Part shown: positions 22,380-35,131 of the stretch, in pieces | How positions within the stretch are numbered: position 1 is the stretch's first letter | Layout of the letters: each line of letters begins with the position of its first letter | Assembly (NCBI GenBank): GCA_029834535.1 | Contig: JAQMWT010000133.1 | Location: forward strand, 1 to 64,000 | Source of the DNA: Chrysophaeum taylorii | Taxonomy: Eukaryota > Sar > Pelagophyceae > Pelagomonadales > Pelagomonadaceae | DNA length: 64,000 nt | Direction: 5' to 3' | The notes under the pieces: model-generated | The model's input: the letters and a program-made list of their open reading frames with translations, nothing else | The model's database searches: none | What the model was told of the DNA's origin: nothing | Program-made: the position numbers and the translations under genes

Positions 22380-23130
22380 TATTTGGTCCTCGGCCGACAC
22401 GTACGCCGGTCACAACGAGGCCCATCGGTCACAAGAGTGATACCGGCGAGAGTGCAGGTGTCGTCCGGCGCGACTTGAGCGAGGTGCGGGACAATGGGGT
22501 GGTTCAGGAGACCGGTGCCAAAGCGCTCACATAATATGCCGCGTTCTTGTCCGGGCAGAGCTCCTCGTGGCTAGCTTGGACGTCACAAATATATACGAGA
22601 AAGCCTCGACAATCTCGCAAGGGCAAGCGGAGGCGTCGTCCATGCCGACGCGCGCGGAGCAGCCGCGCGAGCGCGATCGAGGCACGTGTACCTTCACAAG
22701 AGTCGGAGTTGGTGCGAGAGACGCCCGTTGGTTGGGCCGTGGACCGACCGACCCAGCACTTCAGCTGAAATTGCTTGAACGTGAATAATGGCCAAAGGCC
22801 CGCAACTTTGCATCGGCACCGCGAGCGAGATTGTCCACGACTTCCAGCGCTTGGGCTTGTCGCAGGCATGGCCTTTGTCCAGCTTGATGACGACCTGGTT
22901 GGAATACTCTTCGGCATGCGTGCGAACGCAAAAGACGAGGTGCGAGGGACCGCCCTCTTGATACCCACCCTATCGGATACAGCGCCTGTGAACACTTCTC
23001 TCGAACGCTTGGAGTGGAGGTCGCGCACCGTCCACACCGCTAGTGCGCACGTCACGCGTGTGACAAGCGTCGGCGGCTGGGTGTTTGACGAACGGTAGGA
23101 GATTCGCCGCGGTAGCACCATCATGCGGGC
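22380..23130 (-). mobile_element. LINE-like reverse-transcriptase fragment A
   Basis: The minus strand encodes, across shifted frames, NQVVIKLDKGHA, which corresponds to reverse-transcriptase motif A (LDxxNAFN). Further along is an APDDTCTLAGI stretch like the segment downstream of the RT catalytic motifs in non-LTR elements. Parallel fragments lie at 43.3-44.1 and 62.25-63.05 kb. The frame is broken in several places and both ends are missing. Confidence 0.5.
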
Positions 23131-23187
23131 AAGTCCGCCGACGAAAGACGAGAGGACGGCTACTTTTTTCGATTCTTGTGATGGCAT

Positions 23188-23400
23188 TCGAACAACAACA
23201 GAATCCCACGGTTATCCTGTCCTCACTAAAATTTTAATGTTATTTCGGATGATTTGCGGCAGCAAAATTTTCGGGAAAGGCTTTGAATCCCCGATTCCAA
23301 CAACAGAATCCCACCGTTATCCCCACTTATCACGTCCTCACTAATGTTATTTGGAATGTTTGTGGCAGCAAATATTTCGGGAAGGGTTTTGAATCCCGAC
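23188..23400. repeat. Imperfect direct duplication upstream of array copy 1
   Basis: Two units of about 105-110 bp share CAACAACAGAATCCCAC, GTTATCC, TCCTCACTAA, AATGTTATTT, GCGGCAGCAAA-like sequence and TCGGGAA...TTTGAATCCC. They lie just upstream of the start of the first Pls-like gene and may contain promoter or element-end sequence. Inverted versions of the core occur upstream of copies 2 and 3. Confidence 0.75.
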
Positions 23401-23574
23401 TTTAAAGAATCTGACCCGAGAGCTCTCGGAGGAGACAATGCTTCCCACAACAACCACTTTACAGTTTTGTGAGAAAAGTCAAGTGCAGAAAAATCCACAA
23501 CGTTGCGACATCGTTCGCGGCTGTGCACGCGTTGAACTTGACACCGCCCGCGCGCCGCAGAGGAGGACACCGCT

Positions 23575-26500
23575 ATGACGTCGAGCAAGCCGCAATGGTG
23601 GTCCCCCTGGAGCGCCGAAGCGAGTTGGCAGGCTCAGGCACGCAAAACGGCAGCTGCTCTTGACAAGGAAGCGTTCCTGACGTGGCTCGACGGTGCTGGT
23701 GTCGAAGCTGCCAACCTATCTTACGGCGAGGTCTGGATCCGCTCGGCTTTCGTGGCGAACTGGCTTCTCGGGGATATCGGCCTCGCGCTGGGGGATCGCG
23801 CCATGCTCGTGTACGCTCCCGGCCCCGAGTTCTTCGTCGCCTTCGTCGCGTGTCTTCGCGCTGGCGTTTTGGCCGTACCGAATTATCCTCCAGACCCGGC
23901 CCAGCTTCAACGAGGCCTCGAGAAGCTGGACCTCGTAACCACAAACTGCGGTGCCGAGGTGGGTCTTACCGACAGTATTGTGAATAAGCTGCGCGTGACG
24001 ACGAGCATATGGCACTCGTGGCCCGGGATACGCTGGTACAACACGGAGGGCCTTGGGGAGAGTGACAACGATGACGACCCGAGTAGAGCACTGTTCCATC
24101 GGCTGGTGAGCTCACGCGCGGAGTTTGTACGGTCGACATCGTCTCGCCACTTTGTTACGAGCGACGATGCCGCCTCGGCGTTGTTGGGTGACGCCCGGCG
24201 ATCAGAGGACGCCAGACCGCCAGTCGCCACCGTCTCCCTCAGCCACAGCCTCGACACAGGGTCGAGTGAATCACTACAGGAGCAGAGCACCAGTATTCTC
24301 GAGCAGTCTCCCCCCGATGACGTTGCCTTCCTCCAATTCACGTCCGGCTCGACAGGGTGCGTTTGTCACAGGGGCCGAAATTTCCTGATTGCCTTCCACA
24401 GGGACCCCAAGGGCGTCATGATTTCACACGGCAACATCTGGCATAATCTCAACGATATTTTCTTGCCCGCGCAGCGCCGATGTTTCGACCTTCGTTTGGG
24501 TGAGGCCAGCAGTAGCCGTTTGTGCAATCTGCACGAACCGTCGGTGCGCGTCCTGGCGGTCTCGTGGCTACCGCAGTTCCATGACACGGGTTTGATGCTG
24601 ACGTTGCTCGGTCCGTTCTGCGCAGGCTACCACATGGTCAACTTCTCGCCTCTCTCGTTCCTCGCCGACCCCCTCATGTGGATGCGCGCCGTGTCGAAGT
24701 ACCGCGCGCTGTGGACCGCGGCACCAGATTTCGGCTACCAGCTGTGTACAAAGCGCGCCGCCGGCGCGTATATCAGCGACATCGACCTGAGTTGTGTGGT
24801 CATTCTGGCTTGTGGCGCTGGCCAGCGATGCGTGCCTTCGATCCTCCGCGAGTTCGCCGCGTACTTCGCCATTCACTGCAAGTTGCAGGACGACGGCAAT
24901 CGCAGCTTATTCGTGCCGAACTATGGTCTGGCTGAGCACGTAGTCGCGACGTGCGCCGAGGCCGAGGGCATCATAACATCCCGGCGGCGGCCAGACCTCG
25001 CCTCGTGTGGCTCCGAATTCCAGATTGACCTCCGCATCGTCGATGCGGAGACGCGATGCGTCGCTCCAGACGGTACGCCCGGCGAGCTGTGGTTGAGCTC
25101 TGGATCGGTCGCCCTGGGCTACTGGGGCAAACCGGACCTCAGCTCCGAGACCTTTCACGCCCGACTCGAGCCGGACGATGGCAAGGTATACCTGAGGACG
25201 GGCGACGAGGCGTTCATCGAGGACGGCCGCCTCTTCATTTGCGGCCGAATCAAAGACATGATCATCATCGGCGGCGAAAATTATTACAGCGACGACGTCG
25301 AAATTGCTGCGACGGAGGCCATGGTCGACGCCGTGAGATCGGGATGTATTGCCGCCTTTTCGGTCGTCGGCTCTGACGACGACGACGAGTGGTTGTGTAT
25401 CGTGCTTGAAGTCCGGGATCACGCTGCATCCGAGTGCGATGTTCTCGCATCGACGCTCACAAAATGCGTTCGCAAAGCGGTTGGTCTGGCACCGCGCCGT
25501 GTCGTGTTCATCAAGCAGAAGACCATTCTAAAAACGACGAGCGGGAAGCTACGGCGCCGGGCGATTCGAGACGCGCTGTTAGCTGGCGAGCTAAGCGTCG
25601 TCTTTGATTCGAACCCAACACTCGGCGGCAAGCGACAGACACTATCCAGCGGGGCTGATTGCGGGCCCAACGTTTCCCGGAGCAACTCAGCAGATGATGG
25701 CGCCAATTTTTCCCAGTGGCTATGGCGGCTCGTCAGCTCTGTGAGTGATACGGTAGGTTACCCCCTCGATTCAACGGGCCTGGCACCACCAGAGGAGGTG
25801 GATACAGAATTTACCGCAGAAGCAGATCTGACATTAAAGTGGTCCGAGTGCTTGCTCGCTGAAGCTCAGGCTCAGGGACGCTGCTACGAGCTTTCTGACT
25901 TTCTGGGCGTGTGGGAAGTGCTCGACGACCACTACGTGATTCGAAAATTCGAAATCAAGGCCGAAAACACGATCGACGACAGTCGTAACCAGAGTCACAA
26001 TCAAACACATGCTGGGATTTGCCTAAGAAAGTCTATGCAACACTGTGATGAATCACAGCGAAGATTTTTTTATTTCCACAGGTAAAAACCTCTACTGCCA
26101 GCACCATCTGGGCTGTGGGCGTTGCGCGCACGAAGGTGCTGTGGTTGCAAAGATAGTCATATCGAAGGACGACATCGAGACGCGACCCTATGTTCAAGAG
26201 GACATAATGGCACAACTGCCGCACAAGGTCTATGTGCTTGTCCTCCATCAAAATGGCGTCGTCAAGTTCGTCCCTCACGCCTCGAGCTCGCGTCTCCTTC
26301 TCGCGGCGCTTGATAGCTGCGACAGCCTCGATAAGGAGATGAATCTTGCGCATTCGACAGAGTCGTGGAAGAGGCGATGCGTTGTGTTGTGTGAGCGCGC
26401 ATTTTTAACGTGACTTTTTGAGTCTAGGCACGCTGATAAATTTGGGTGCTTCTGCTTTGGCATCGTTGTTGGCAAGAGCCGAGATCGCAGAATGATTCGC

Positions 26501-29500
26501 TGCAATCGATGGGCAACGGACAACCGCTATTTCTGGTCCGCTATCAACGTCACAACTGACTTTCATCCAGACGAAGTCGGTGAGCATCTCGTTGCGCCTG
26601 GCCTCGCGGCGCACTTCGGTGTCGACGGCGCGACTCCTTCCGGCGCGCTCCGCGACGCTATTGTTGCGATCGTTGGTGAAGGCTCTGGCCAGGAAGCCAT
26701 CGCTTCAAGAGCAGCAAGTGCGGTCGCCAAACCAGCTGTCGATGATTTATTGTTTGCGTGGCAATCCGACAGCACCGAGGGCTTGCACTCTCTCGGCTTG
26801 GCTCTCGTCGACCGCGTAGCGGACGAGATCGTTGGACTCTTTCCGCCACACACCTCGCTTAAAGACCATCCAGATATGCCAAGCATACTGCGGCAGCTTG
26901 ACGTTCCGGAGGAGCTGATGCATCGTCTCGAATACGACGAGTCTGTTGTCTATGTCCCAGCTTTCGTCGATGCGGTCAAGTCAGACCTCATCAAGATGCC
27001 CGTGGTCCTGCACGTCGCGCAAGATCTCGAGATCAAAAAGCCCGGCCGCGGTCTCCCCATTTCAGATGAGCGCGCTGCCGCCGACCTGCGCCATGCGGTT
27101 GTATATTGTTTCGCTCTTCACACGCTCGCGATCTCGATGATGCGGCCGTCTGCGCCACCAGGAAACTCGGACTTCTTGCTCGACTTTTTGAAGGCCCAAG
27201 AAGCTGCCATAAATCGCGCGAATGATACCATGGTAGTGAATACATCTTCACCTTTCGAGTATGACCCTCATGTGTTCCAGTTGACTCTACGCAAATCAAA
27301 CGCAGGCTCATGAAACACGAGGCGGTTCTATCGGCTATGCGGAACATAGCCGAGACGAGACGCGATTCGAGTCAACTCGCCACCGCGCGCATAGCTGGGG
27401 GGCTGCTTGCGGACAATATCATAATGGCAGCCATCGAGGACGTATCGAAAATTTTCGACCGCAATGCACGCGCTACGCCAGTGTCCGTGTTCTCAATTGC
27501 GGTTGTGCAAGGCAAAATGCATACGCGTGCTGAGCACGGTCGTCTCAGGCGCTGGTTTCGAGCTCGCTTACTGGAGCTGCGTGCTTCAACAACCAACCGC
27601 ATGTGTAGAAAATTTTACGAAGACAATGTATTCAGGTGTCGCAGAGTTAGTGCGCTTTGAAACGTGCCCAGCTATGATGTCGGAATGGGTCCAAGTGTAT
27701 ATCGTGTGGAATCTTACGTTTGGGTTAGCAGAGCCGCGCCCTTTCCTGCCTCACGTCGCGAAGCTTTTGGTACCATGCTTGCTATCGTTGACGAACGAAG
27801 ACCCAGCTTTGTTTCCATGGATGCGTCTCGTGACATTAAATATGCACGCCACTTCTTTGGCGTGTCATCCCGAGCTTAGGCAGATATCAGCGACGACGTA
27901 TGACTGGCGTTCGACAGAGACTAGCAATGCTTTGGGCGCGCTCAGCGAACGTCTTGCGTGCCAATCAGAGTTCGAACTTTCTCGTGGTTCTTGTCATCTG
28001 ACGTGTTAAACATTATATGTTGAGTTTGTATCGCTTTCGTGTGAAATTTCGACCTCAGGTGCCAACTCTCAAATGCAATCTCGGCGAAGATCGCCAAAAA
28101 CAGCCGATCTCGGTGCAACGTGAAAAGCGATGCACAGCTCGCAACGTTGTTTTTAAAGACGCGGCACGAGATCCTCGAGAGGTATCAGATGTTGCATGGT
28201 GCGGCGCTTAACAATCAAAGTGGTGCTCTCGGCATCGGATGGCTCGACAAGATTCGGTCGCGCGTGATGAGACGAGGCGAGGCGCCCGAAGAAGAACCTA
28301 ATGGAAGTGGGAACTCGATCCGTTGTTGCGGGAATGGGCTCTCTGAAAAGCAAGATGTCGTCGAAATAGTAGACGTTTGTGACAAGTCCGAGATGGCAGA
28401 GCGGACAGATTCTCGGGAGATGAAGGTGCGACGAGAACAGCTTGCGTACGTACGAGCGACTCTCCTTCACATTCTCGCGTCGATGGCAGAGAGCGACATC
28501 GACGCGCAGACAACGTCCGTCGCACATCTTGGCCTGTCTTCCCAAGACGCTCTGGTGGTACAGACAAATCTGCGGCGAGAGTTGTCTGTGGAAGTGCATT
28601 TCGATACGTTTATGGATCCAAATATTTCAATCGCAGAATTGGCCGATAAGATTCTGTGTATAGCGCGTGGCGAAGATGAGCACCAGATCGAGCCTCTTGC
28701 CGCACTCCCCAATGATTTCGTTCTCGAATCTACTTTGAGGTTGCCGCAATGGGCGTGTGACATGATTCAGGCATTGTCGGTGGTCGTCGTCATCGTCTTG
28801 GTCTCGATCGCGCTCGTTCCGTCGTATCACTGGGGGCACTGGGTACAGTGGCGAAAGAAGTCGATAGGCTCAAGTCGCATCGACGTGAGGCGCGACGACG
28901 CCCCGTGGTCACACATCAAAGTAGAGGGCACGAGCAAGGTCTTCGTCTATGGTCTAGGAATTCCACTCGTGATTCCGACATTCATGATATCACTCTCGCT
29001 GGTTGCAGTCAGAGTCCAACAGTCTTCGATCATAATTTAGTCCACGCCAAGAACGCAGAGGCTGTATGCTGCGTGTGTGTGTGTGTGACTCGTGTGAATA
29101 ATCCTCGCTCGTAGGTTGTCATATGTGCCAAGTGGATATTGGTTGGTCGTCGTCGGCCGACCGCCGTGGTTGTCGGATCCTTGGATTATTTGCGCTGGTG
29201 GGTCGTTGAACGGCTCTTCGATCAGTGGGAGTTATGGTGCGGCGAGTTCATCAAGGACACGATTCTCATGAACGGCTTCTACCGTGCCTGTGGTTGCAAC
29301 GTTTCGATTTTTGGTGGTGCACGGATCGACACCTTCTTGCGAGATGTCGACCTGGTCGAAGTCGGTCCCGGAGCTTCGATTGAGGGAAACGTCTACGCAC
29401 GCACTTTTTTTCGCGAGGGCCGGGATTTAGGCCTGCGTTTTGCGCCCGTGACTATTCGGGGCACTGTCGAAAAATCTGCGGTCGTGCAGCTAGGGGTCGA

Positions 29501-31140
29501 AATTGATGACGGAGCCATCCTGAAGCATCTGAGCGTCGCGCCGCCCTTTTCTCGCCTGGAAGGGGGAGCCAAGACTACTATGACGCACATGTCTCTGCCC
29601 TCGTGTTGGATCGAGCTCGCCAAGCTCGCTTCGCTCGTGCCGCTGCTGTACGCGCCGTTCGTGACGACGTCTGCCGTTGTCGCTTGGACAATGCGGCGCG
29701 TCGGGTGGTTTGCCCTAACTTTCCGTTACCGCCCTCTCCTTTGGTGGGTAATCTCGTACTACAGCGGGCTTCTCGTATTGGTTCTTTTCTCTATCATATG
29801 CAAGTGGCTGCTGATCGGTCGCGCGCACTCCGGTTCTCCTCGTTCGGTCGTGAGAGCGTGGTTTGTGGACTATGTTTGGCACCGAATCGTAGTGCGGCTC
29901 TCTGGGCTGTTGTTTCAAGGCAATGGTATCGCGACAAATCTCCTCCTGCGGGCGCTTGGTGTTGACATGGCTTGGTCAGGCAGATTTGTCTCGGCTGATG
30001 CGGTTTCGGCTTCGGAAGCAGACGTGATTACCGTCGAGGCTGACGCGCAAATATCGCAGTGTGTTGTTTCATGTGTCACGGCCGCCACCTCTTACGCTCC
30101 GGTACGCATCGGACGCGACGCCGAGGTAGGACTCGACGCTTACATTGAGGCCGGCACCGAGATAGGAGATGGTTCCGTGGTCGCGCAGCAGACGCTGGTT
30201 TCGTGCAGCTTGGCAGCAGGGTCGGTGAAATTGGGCTCGGCCACATTTCGGCATGCAGGTGGCGCTCAAAAGCGAAAGATCGTTGATCCAACTGGGGTCG
30301 ATCGCCTCGCCGTCATCATCGCCCCCTTCGTATCTCGGGCCCTCTTGCTCGCGCTCGTGGGGTTCGTCGCCCTCATCCCCAGCTACGAACTAGCCGTTCG
30401 AGTATTGTTTGGTTCGGCGACCTTCTACGATGACGACGAGTACCTGAGGGGTGTGAAACGTGATGGTTCGCGCTGGACGCCGCCCGTCGACCGGAACATT
30501 GGTATCCTCTGCATTGGCCCCATCGCCCTGGTCGCCTTCGCGTGCATGTCATTCGTTTTCCGGTTTTGGGTGTATCTTATCCTTGGCAACTTCCGCAACC
30601 TTGACGGGACTTCGCGGTGGGTGTTCGAAAAATTCCACGAGTACCAGTTCATGATAATCTATGCCTCGCACAAATTTATCATGCCTCTCGTACGCGGTAG
30701 TCGTTTGGCGATTCTCTACATGCGTTTCTGGTGAGATACGTTCACCTTGATTGCTTTCGTGCGTACGGCGACCAATCGGCCTGTTCCTGTTGCGTAGGGG
30801 CGCCAACGTCGACGCGTCGGCATTCGTCAACAATCAGGTCTTCTACGAGCCACCGCTTCTCTCTCTCGAATCGGGCTGTGTTGTCGATGAATGCGTGCGG
30901 CATCTTGGCCACGTCTTCATACATAACATCAGTGTTTTTTGAAACAAATAAATCTTGTGCTGCAAGTTGTACTGACTTCTTGCGCAGGTATTCATGGGAG
31001 GGGGCCTAGTTTTCGCGCCGAATCGCATCTGCTCTGGCGCCATCCTGCACCCGAACGTCATCACCTGGGCCGGCGACGTGGTACCCTCCGACGTGGTGTT
31101 GGGCCCGCTTACACGTGTGACAACGATTCGAAGGTGCTGA
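23575..31140 (+). CDS. Pls-like FAAL-carrier-beta-helix synthetase, array copy 1
   Basis: Predicted multidomain membrane synthetase. The adenylation domain (23575 to about 25570) has FLQFTSGSTG|DPKGVMISHG once a 45-nt intron (24357-24401) is removed, then WLPQFHDTGL, GRIKDMIIIGGENYYSDDVE and the A10-type lysine in TTSGKLRRR, which is typical of fatty-acyl-AMP ligases. Next is an unrecognised module (about 26082-28150) with CQHHLGCGRC. A carrier with LGLSSQDAL (phosphopantetheine Ser) lies near 28440-28680. Transmembrane helices and hexapeptide beta-helix segments, including KWILVGR and RWWVVERL, follow to the stop at 31138-31140, as in the C-terminal part of Pls/PosA proteins. Other clear introns are 25985-26081, 26389-26427, 27958-28058, 29008-29114, 30731-30797 and 30913-30987. 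Two junctions near 27.26-27.31 and 27.48-27.56 kb could not be closed, so a lesion there is possible. The substrate is unknown. Confidence 0.75.
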
Positions 31141-34100
31141 TAGAAGCGGCTCAGGTGGAGCGAGTCTATGCAGTGCGCGCAAAGGATGTCTGCTGAGAGT
31201 GTAAAGTCGAGCTTCCGGAGAGAGAGGCAAGCGCGTGGCATCAAGTAGAGGGCTACGCAAGCGAACAGAAAGGACTGAATTGGTCGCGATAGGAGCGTGC
31301 ACAGTTCGCGGCTGATCGGAGCGTCCGCGTCGCAAAATCTGGGGGAGTGAGTGAATGAGTGAGGGGACCTCGATAACCAGAAATCGTGCGAGCACAACGA
31401 AAGCGAGAATCAACTCGCTCCGCCACAGGTCAGTAAGCATCGGATGAATACTCTTGCGCGCCAAGCTGATTTCGTTGAGCAGCAAAACGGTAAGGTGTGA
31501 ATATATTTGGCTCACGCGACGCCAATAACGAACTATGTCTATCACCCTTGTGTCAACGACGACCAGCTCTCTGAGGTCTTGCAGTAGTGTAGAATTCTCG
31601 GATAGCAGCACCATGCGCAACAAGATCCCCCAGCAGTCTAGGAGTGGGCGGTAGGGAGGATCGAGAATTGCCAAAGGTGAGACTGAGTTGTGCTCTGTGG
31701 CGGGGGTTCTACCGCCATATGCCCCTCGAGAATTGCCAAAGGTGATACTGAGTTGTGCTCTGTGGCGGGGGTTCTACCGCCATATGCCCCGAACGAAGCA
31801 AGCAGGGGGAATCCGGCAAATAGAGGACCTAGGCAGGTCCGTGAATGGCGGCAACGAAGAGTCATAATAAACGTTGAATGCACGCACAGATTATTTGAGA
31901 GAAACCGCAAGAAGCCGAGGCGCGCCGGCGCCGCAACAGCCGCCCGGCGGACAGGGAGGAAGCCGCACCTGGCGCCATCGTCCTGCTCTCACACGCCTCA
32001 TGATCCCTAGCCGCAAGCACTTAACTGGGACACAGGGGCAGCTCGCCGCCGCTTCCTGGGCCTGCCGAAATATGCCTGCTCGCAGGGTATGATGATGATT
32101 TTGAGCTTGAGCAGCTGCTTCAGCCGCTCTTGTTCGACAGTGTTCACCTTGATTTCCTTGACGGATTTGATGCCGGCTGGCACCTCCCTCAGTTTGGCGT
32201 CACTACGGGACGCAGGCGCGAGCCGGCATTCGTACGGGAGACGTAAGGTGCGTTGCCTCACGGCGCTGCTAGGTAAGAAGCCTGTGCCTCTCCAAGGACG
32301 ATGGTGGCCGGGGCTGGCGGAAAAGGCAAGCTCTCTCAGCCGGCGTCGCCATCGCGTCGAACCACTGAACCAGCCTGTTGGCCTTCGAGCTTTTCCGTGA
32401 TTTGAGAGGAGGACGGTCGTCTCGGGATCTCAAGTAGTCGCTGGCGAGGCTGTCTCTGATGGTGGTCTCGGTAGAGTGTCATGTTGACGAGGGGCTGCTT
32501 GTTGCTCGATGGTGGGCGTGGTCGCGCTGCTTGAAATGCTTGAGCGCGGGCTGAGGAAGCTGGAGCGGGACGAGTCGCGTCGATCGCCATCAACCGAATG
32601 AAGGCTGGATCGCAGAATCGGCCGCCGGTTCGGGCCGTTGCCCTCGAGGCAATCACCGCGTCAGTCGAGTCTGGGTCCAGAAGAGGCGATTCGGCTGGCC
32701 GAACCGTGCATTTGCCAGCTCGAGGCACGTCGGCACCGTCTTCTCCGCGATCTCGCACCCGAAGATGCTCGCCAGCGTTCCACAGCCCCGGCGGAATCTT
32801 GTAGGTCTCGGCGAGAAAGGACGCGAGCAAGGCTTCTTTCTTCTGTGAGACATCATCTCTGTTGCTCCCAAACATCGACGGACACCCCGTCGTCCGCGTG
32901 TGGCACGTAGACATCGGCGCCGCGATCTTGGTCCACCAGGACGTCGACGCGCCCGCACTCGCGATTTCCGGTGTGGTGGCGCGTCACCAACAAGAGGAGC
33001 GCCGACGGCGTTTCCGGAACCTCTGCGTTACCACACACACCTCTGCGCTCCCTTCGCGCGCGCGGCCGTCGTGGTCAAGAGAAACTTCTGGGTGGGGGGA
33101 CCGCGAGCCCACGGTTCGCTCGGAGCGCTGAGGAAGCATTACAAGGCGCAGCAAGTGGTAGTCGACGACGCGCGAAGCATCGAGAGCGTCAAGTTTTTTA
33201 TCCATAGGCGCTATGCGGGAGGGCGACAAGTGCGGCCGAGCCATCGCCGCCGCGAAAACGCGAAGGGTGACGCTCTGAAACTCGCGCGAGGAAGGTGCTC
33301 GAGCGCACGAGCAGCCCGTGGCTCCGCCGACACCGCCGTCGTCGACGGTCCGGCCGGCGCCTCCCCGAATTAAACACGACGCCGCCGCCGTCGCCCAGGT
33401 GCGCGTCAACGCTAGGCTCTCAACGCCCATTCAAGGGTTGGACGAGAGCCTCGCGTCATCGCTCCGCCGTCGCAATAAGTTGGGCGGCTTCTCCGCTCGC
33501 GCGACCCGCGTTGTTGTAATCCAGCAGCTCGATATGCCCAATGATAAAGTGATCGCGGCATTCGACATGCGGATGCAGCGACAGAACGCCGCCTCGCTCC
33601 GCGAGCGTGGCAGGTACCGCGGCCGTATCTCCATCGCCGTGCCCCTCTCGTCGGGGCGTTCTTGGAGCCCGGGATCCAGCTAAGAATCTCCGTGACACCA
33701 AGCGAGCCGGCTACTACTTCGTCGGCGAGTAGAGCTACATACAGTAGGACCCCACGTTGACGCTGGGCCCCGGCCAAGCTAGCCTCCAGCACCAACCTCG
33801 ACTGGACGACGACCGAAGACTAAGAAGATGACCGTATCCGCGCGGCCACTACTGCTGCCCCGCACGACGCGACAGCAGCAGCCGGACGTGTCGAACTGGC
33901 CGCCCGCCCGAAAGATGGAGGAAGAATGGACTCAAGGCGGCGGACGGGGCGTTGTTGACGGCGATGGGTCCGGTGATCCAGCGGTCCCCGCTCCCCATCG
34001 AGCGACGTCGCGGATCTCGGAACAAACTGGAACGTGCACGTCGAGTACGAGATTCCCTTTGCTCGAGGAGGAGGCTGCCAGCAAGGAGCCGAGCAAGGCC

Positions 34101-35131
34101 AAGGCCATGGCAAATTTGTAATTTGCCGGGCGACGTCTGGGAGAAGCGCCGCTCTGTGGTCCACGGAGCGGCCAATCGCCGCCGCTTTCGGGATGACCGT
34201 CGCGAAGCTCTGTTGTCTAAAGTCCTTCATGTACGGCCACACCAGCAAGGGCGCCAAGGCCAAGAACAACAAGGGGAATGCGGTCGTGGAAGAGGTCCGC
34301 TTCCACGTCGACAAGCACCTGCTTCTGCCTCCGACGCCAGCACCAGCTCGACAAAACAAGCGGCTGCCCCCAAAGATGGGCCCGCCGTGCCGCCCTCGCT
34401 GACGACGACAACAGCCTGGCCGAGAGCGAGATTGTCGGTTTCTTCGGCGATCTTGTCGATGACTCCGAAGTCGATGCTTGATTCCTGCCCGCGCTGCGGG
34501 CCCCGCGACTCGCCGTGCACCTCCAAGTCACCACCCTCGAGACACATCCGCCCTCACTGGTGGGGCTTCTCGTGGCCCTTCCCTTCCTCGAATAACGCCC
34601 ACCCCGTCTCGAATGTCTGCCTCGTCCCACAAAAGGCCGCTTTCGTGCGCGAAAGTAGAACAAAACTCGCCTCAGAAAGACCCGGCGTTGACGCGACTGC
34701 CACACCTTGCAGTGCCAGCCACTTCTGCGGGTAAACTTCCCCGGTGTGGGCGCGGAGGACATCGAGTCTGTGTTGCTGGCTCGGCCAGGGGTCGACCTGA
34801 TGTAAAAAAAAACTGGCGCATCTATAACGTTGCTTGCCCGGAGCGTCCCAAAACCATTTTTTGCCAATCTGGTCAAGTTCTTTCTTTTCGTCGTCGGGGC
34901 CCGAACACATTTCGCGCTTTTATTTCTGCCACAAAATACGCAAATAGTACGCAAATTTTACTCAGGGAGTGTTTTGATGTCGTAAGAGGGGATAACGGTC
35001 GGATTCTGTTCTTGGAATAATGCCACAATAATCATCGAAATGAATAGCCCTATTTGCACGAACACTCTCAATTGAGGTGCGCGCGCTGAACTTGTTGACA
35101 CCGCCCGCGCGCCGCAGAGGAGGACACCGCT
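31141..35131. other. Intergenic between array copies 1 and 2
   Basis: 31.1-31.9 kb is the 3' flank, homologous to the flank after copy 2 (42654-43100). About 32.0-34.9 kb holds decayed coding-like stretches on the minus strand (for example KEIKVNTVEQERLKQLLKLK near 32.1 kb, and a GKKWFWDAPGKQRY-containing segment near 34.8 kb) that look like remains of mobile elements but match no family I recognise. This block is absent between copies 2 and 3, where a LINE-like fragment sits instead. Confidence 0.45.
31661..31792. repeat. Two-copy tandem repeat, about 66-bp unit
   Basis: The stretch from GAGAATTGCCAAAGGTGA to GGTTCTACCGCCATATGCCC is duplicated head to tail with very few differences. The equivalent flank after copy 2 (near 43010-43060) has only one diverged unit, so the duplication happened after the array copies separated. 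Confidence 0.85.
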
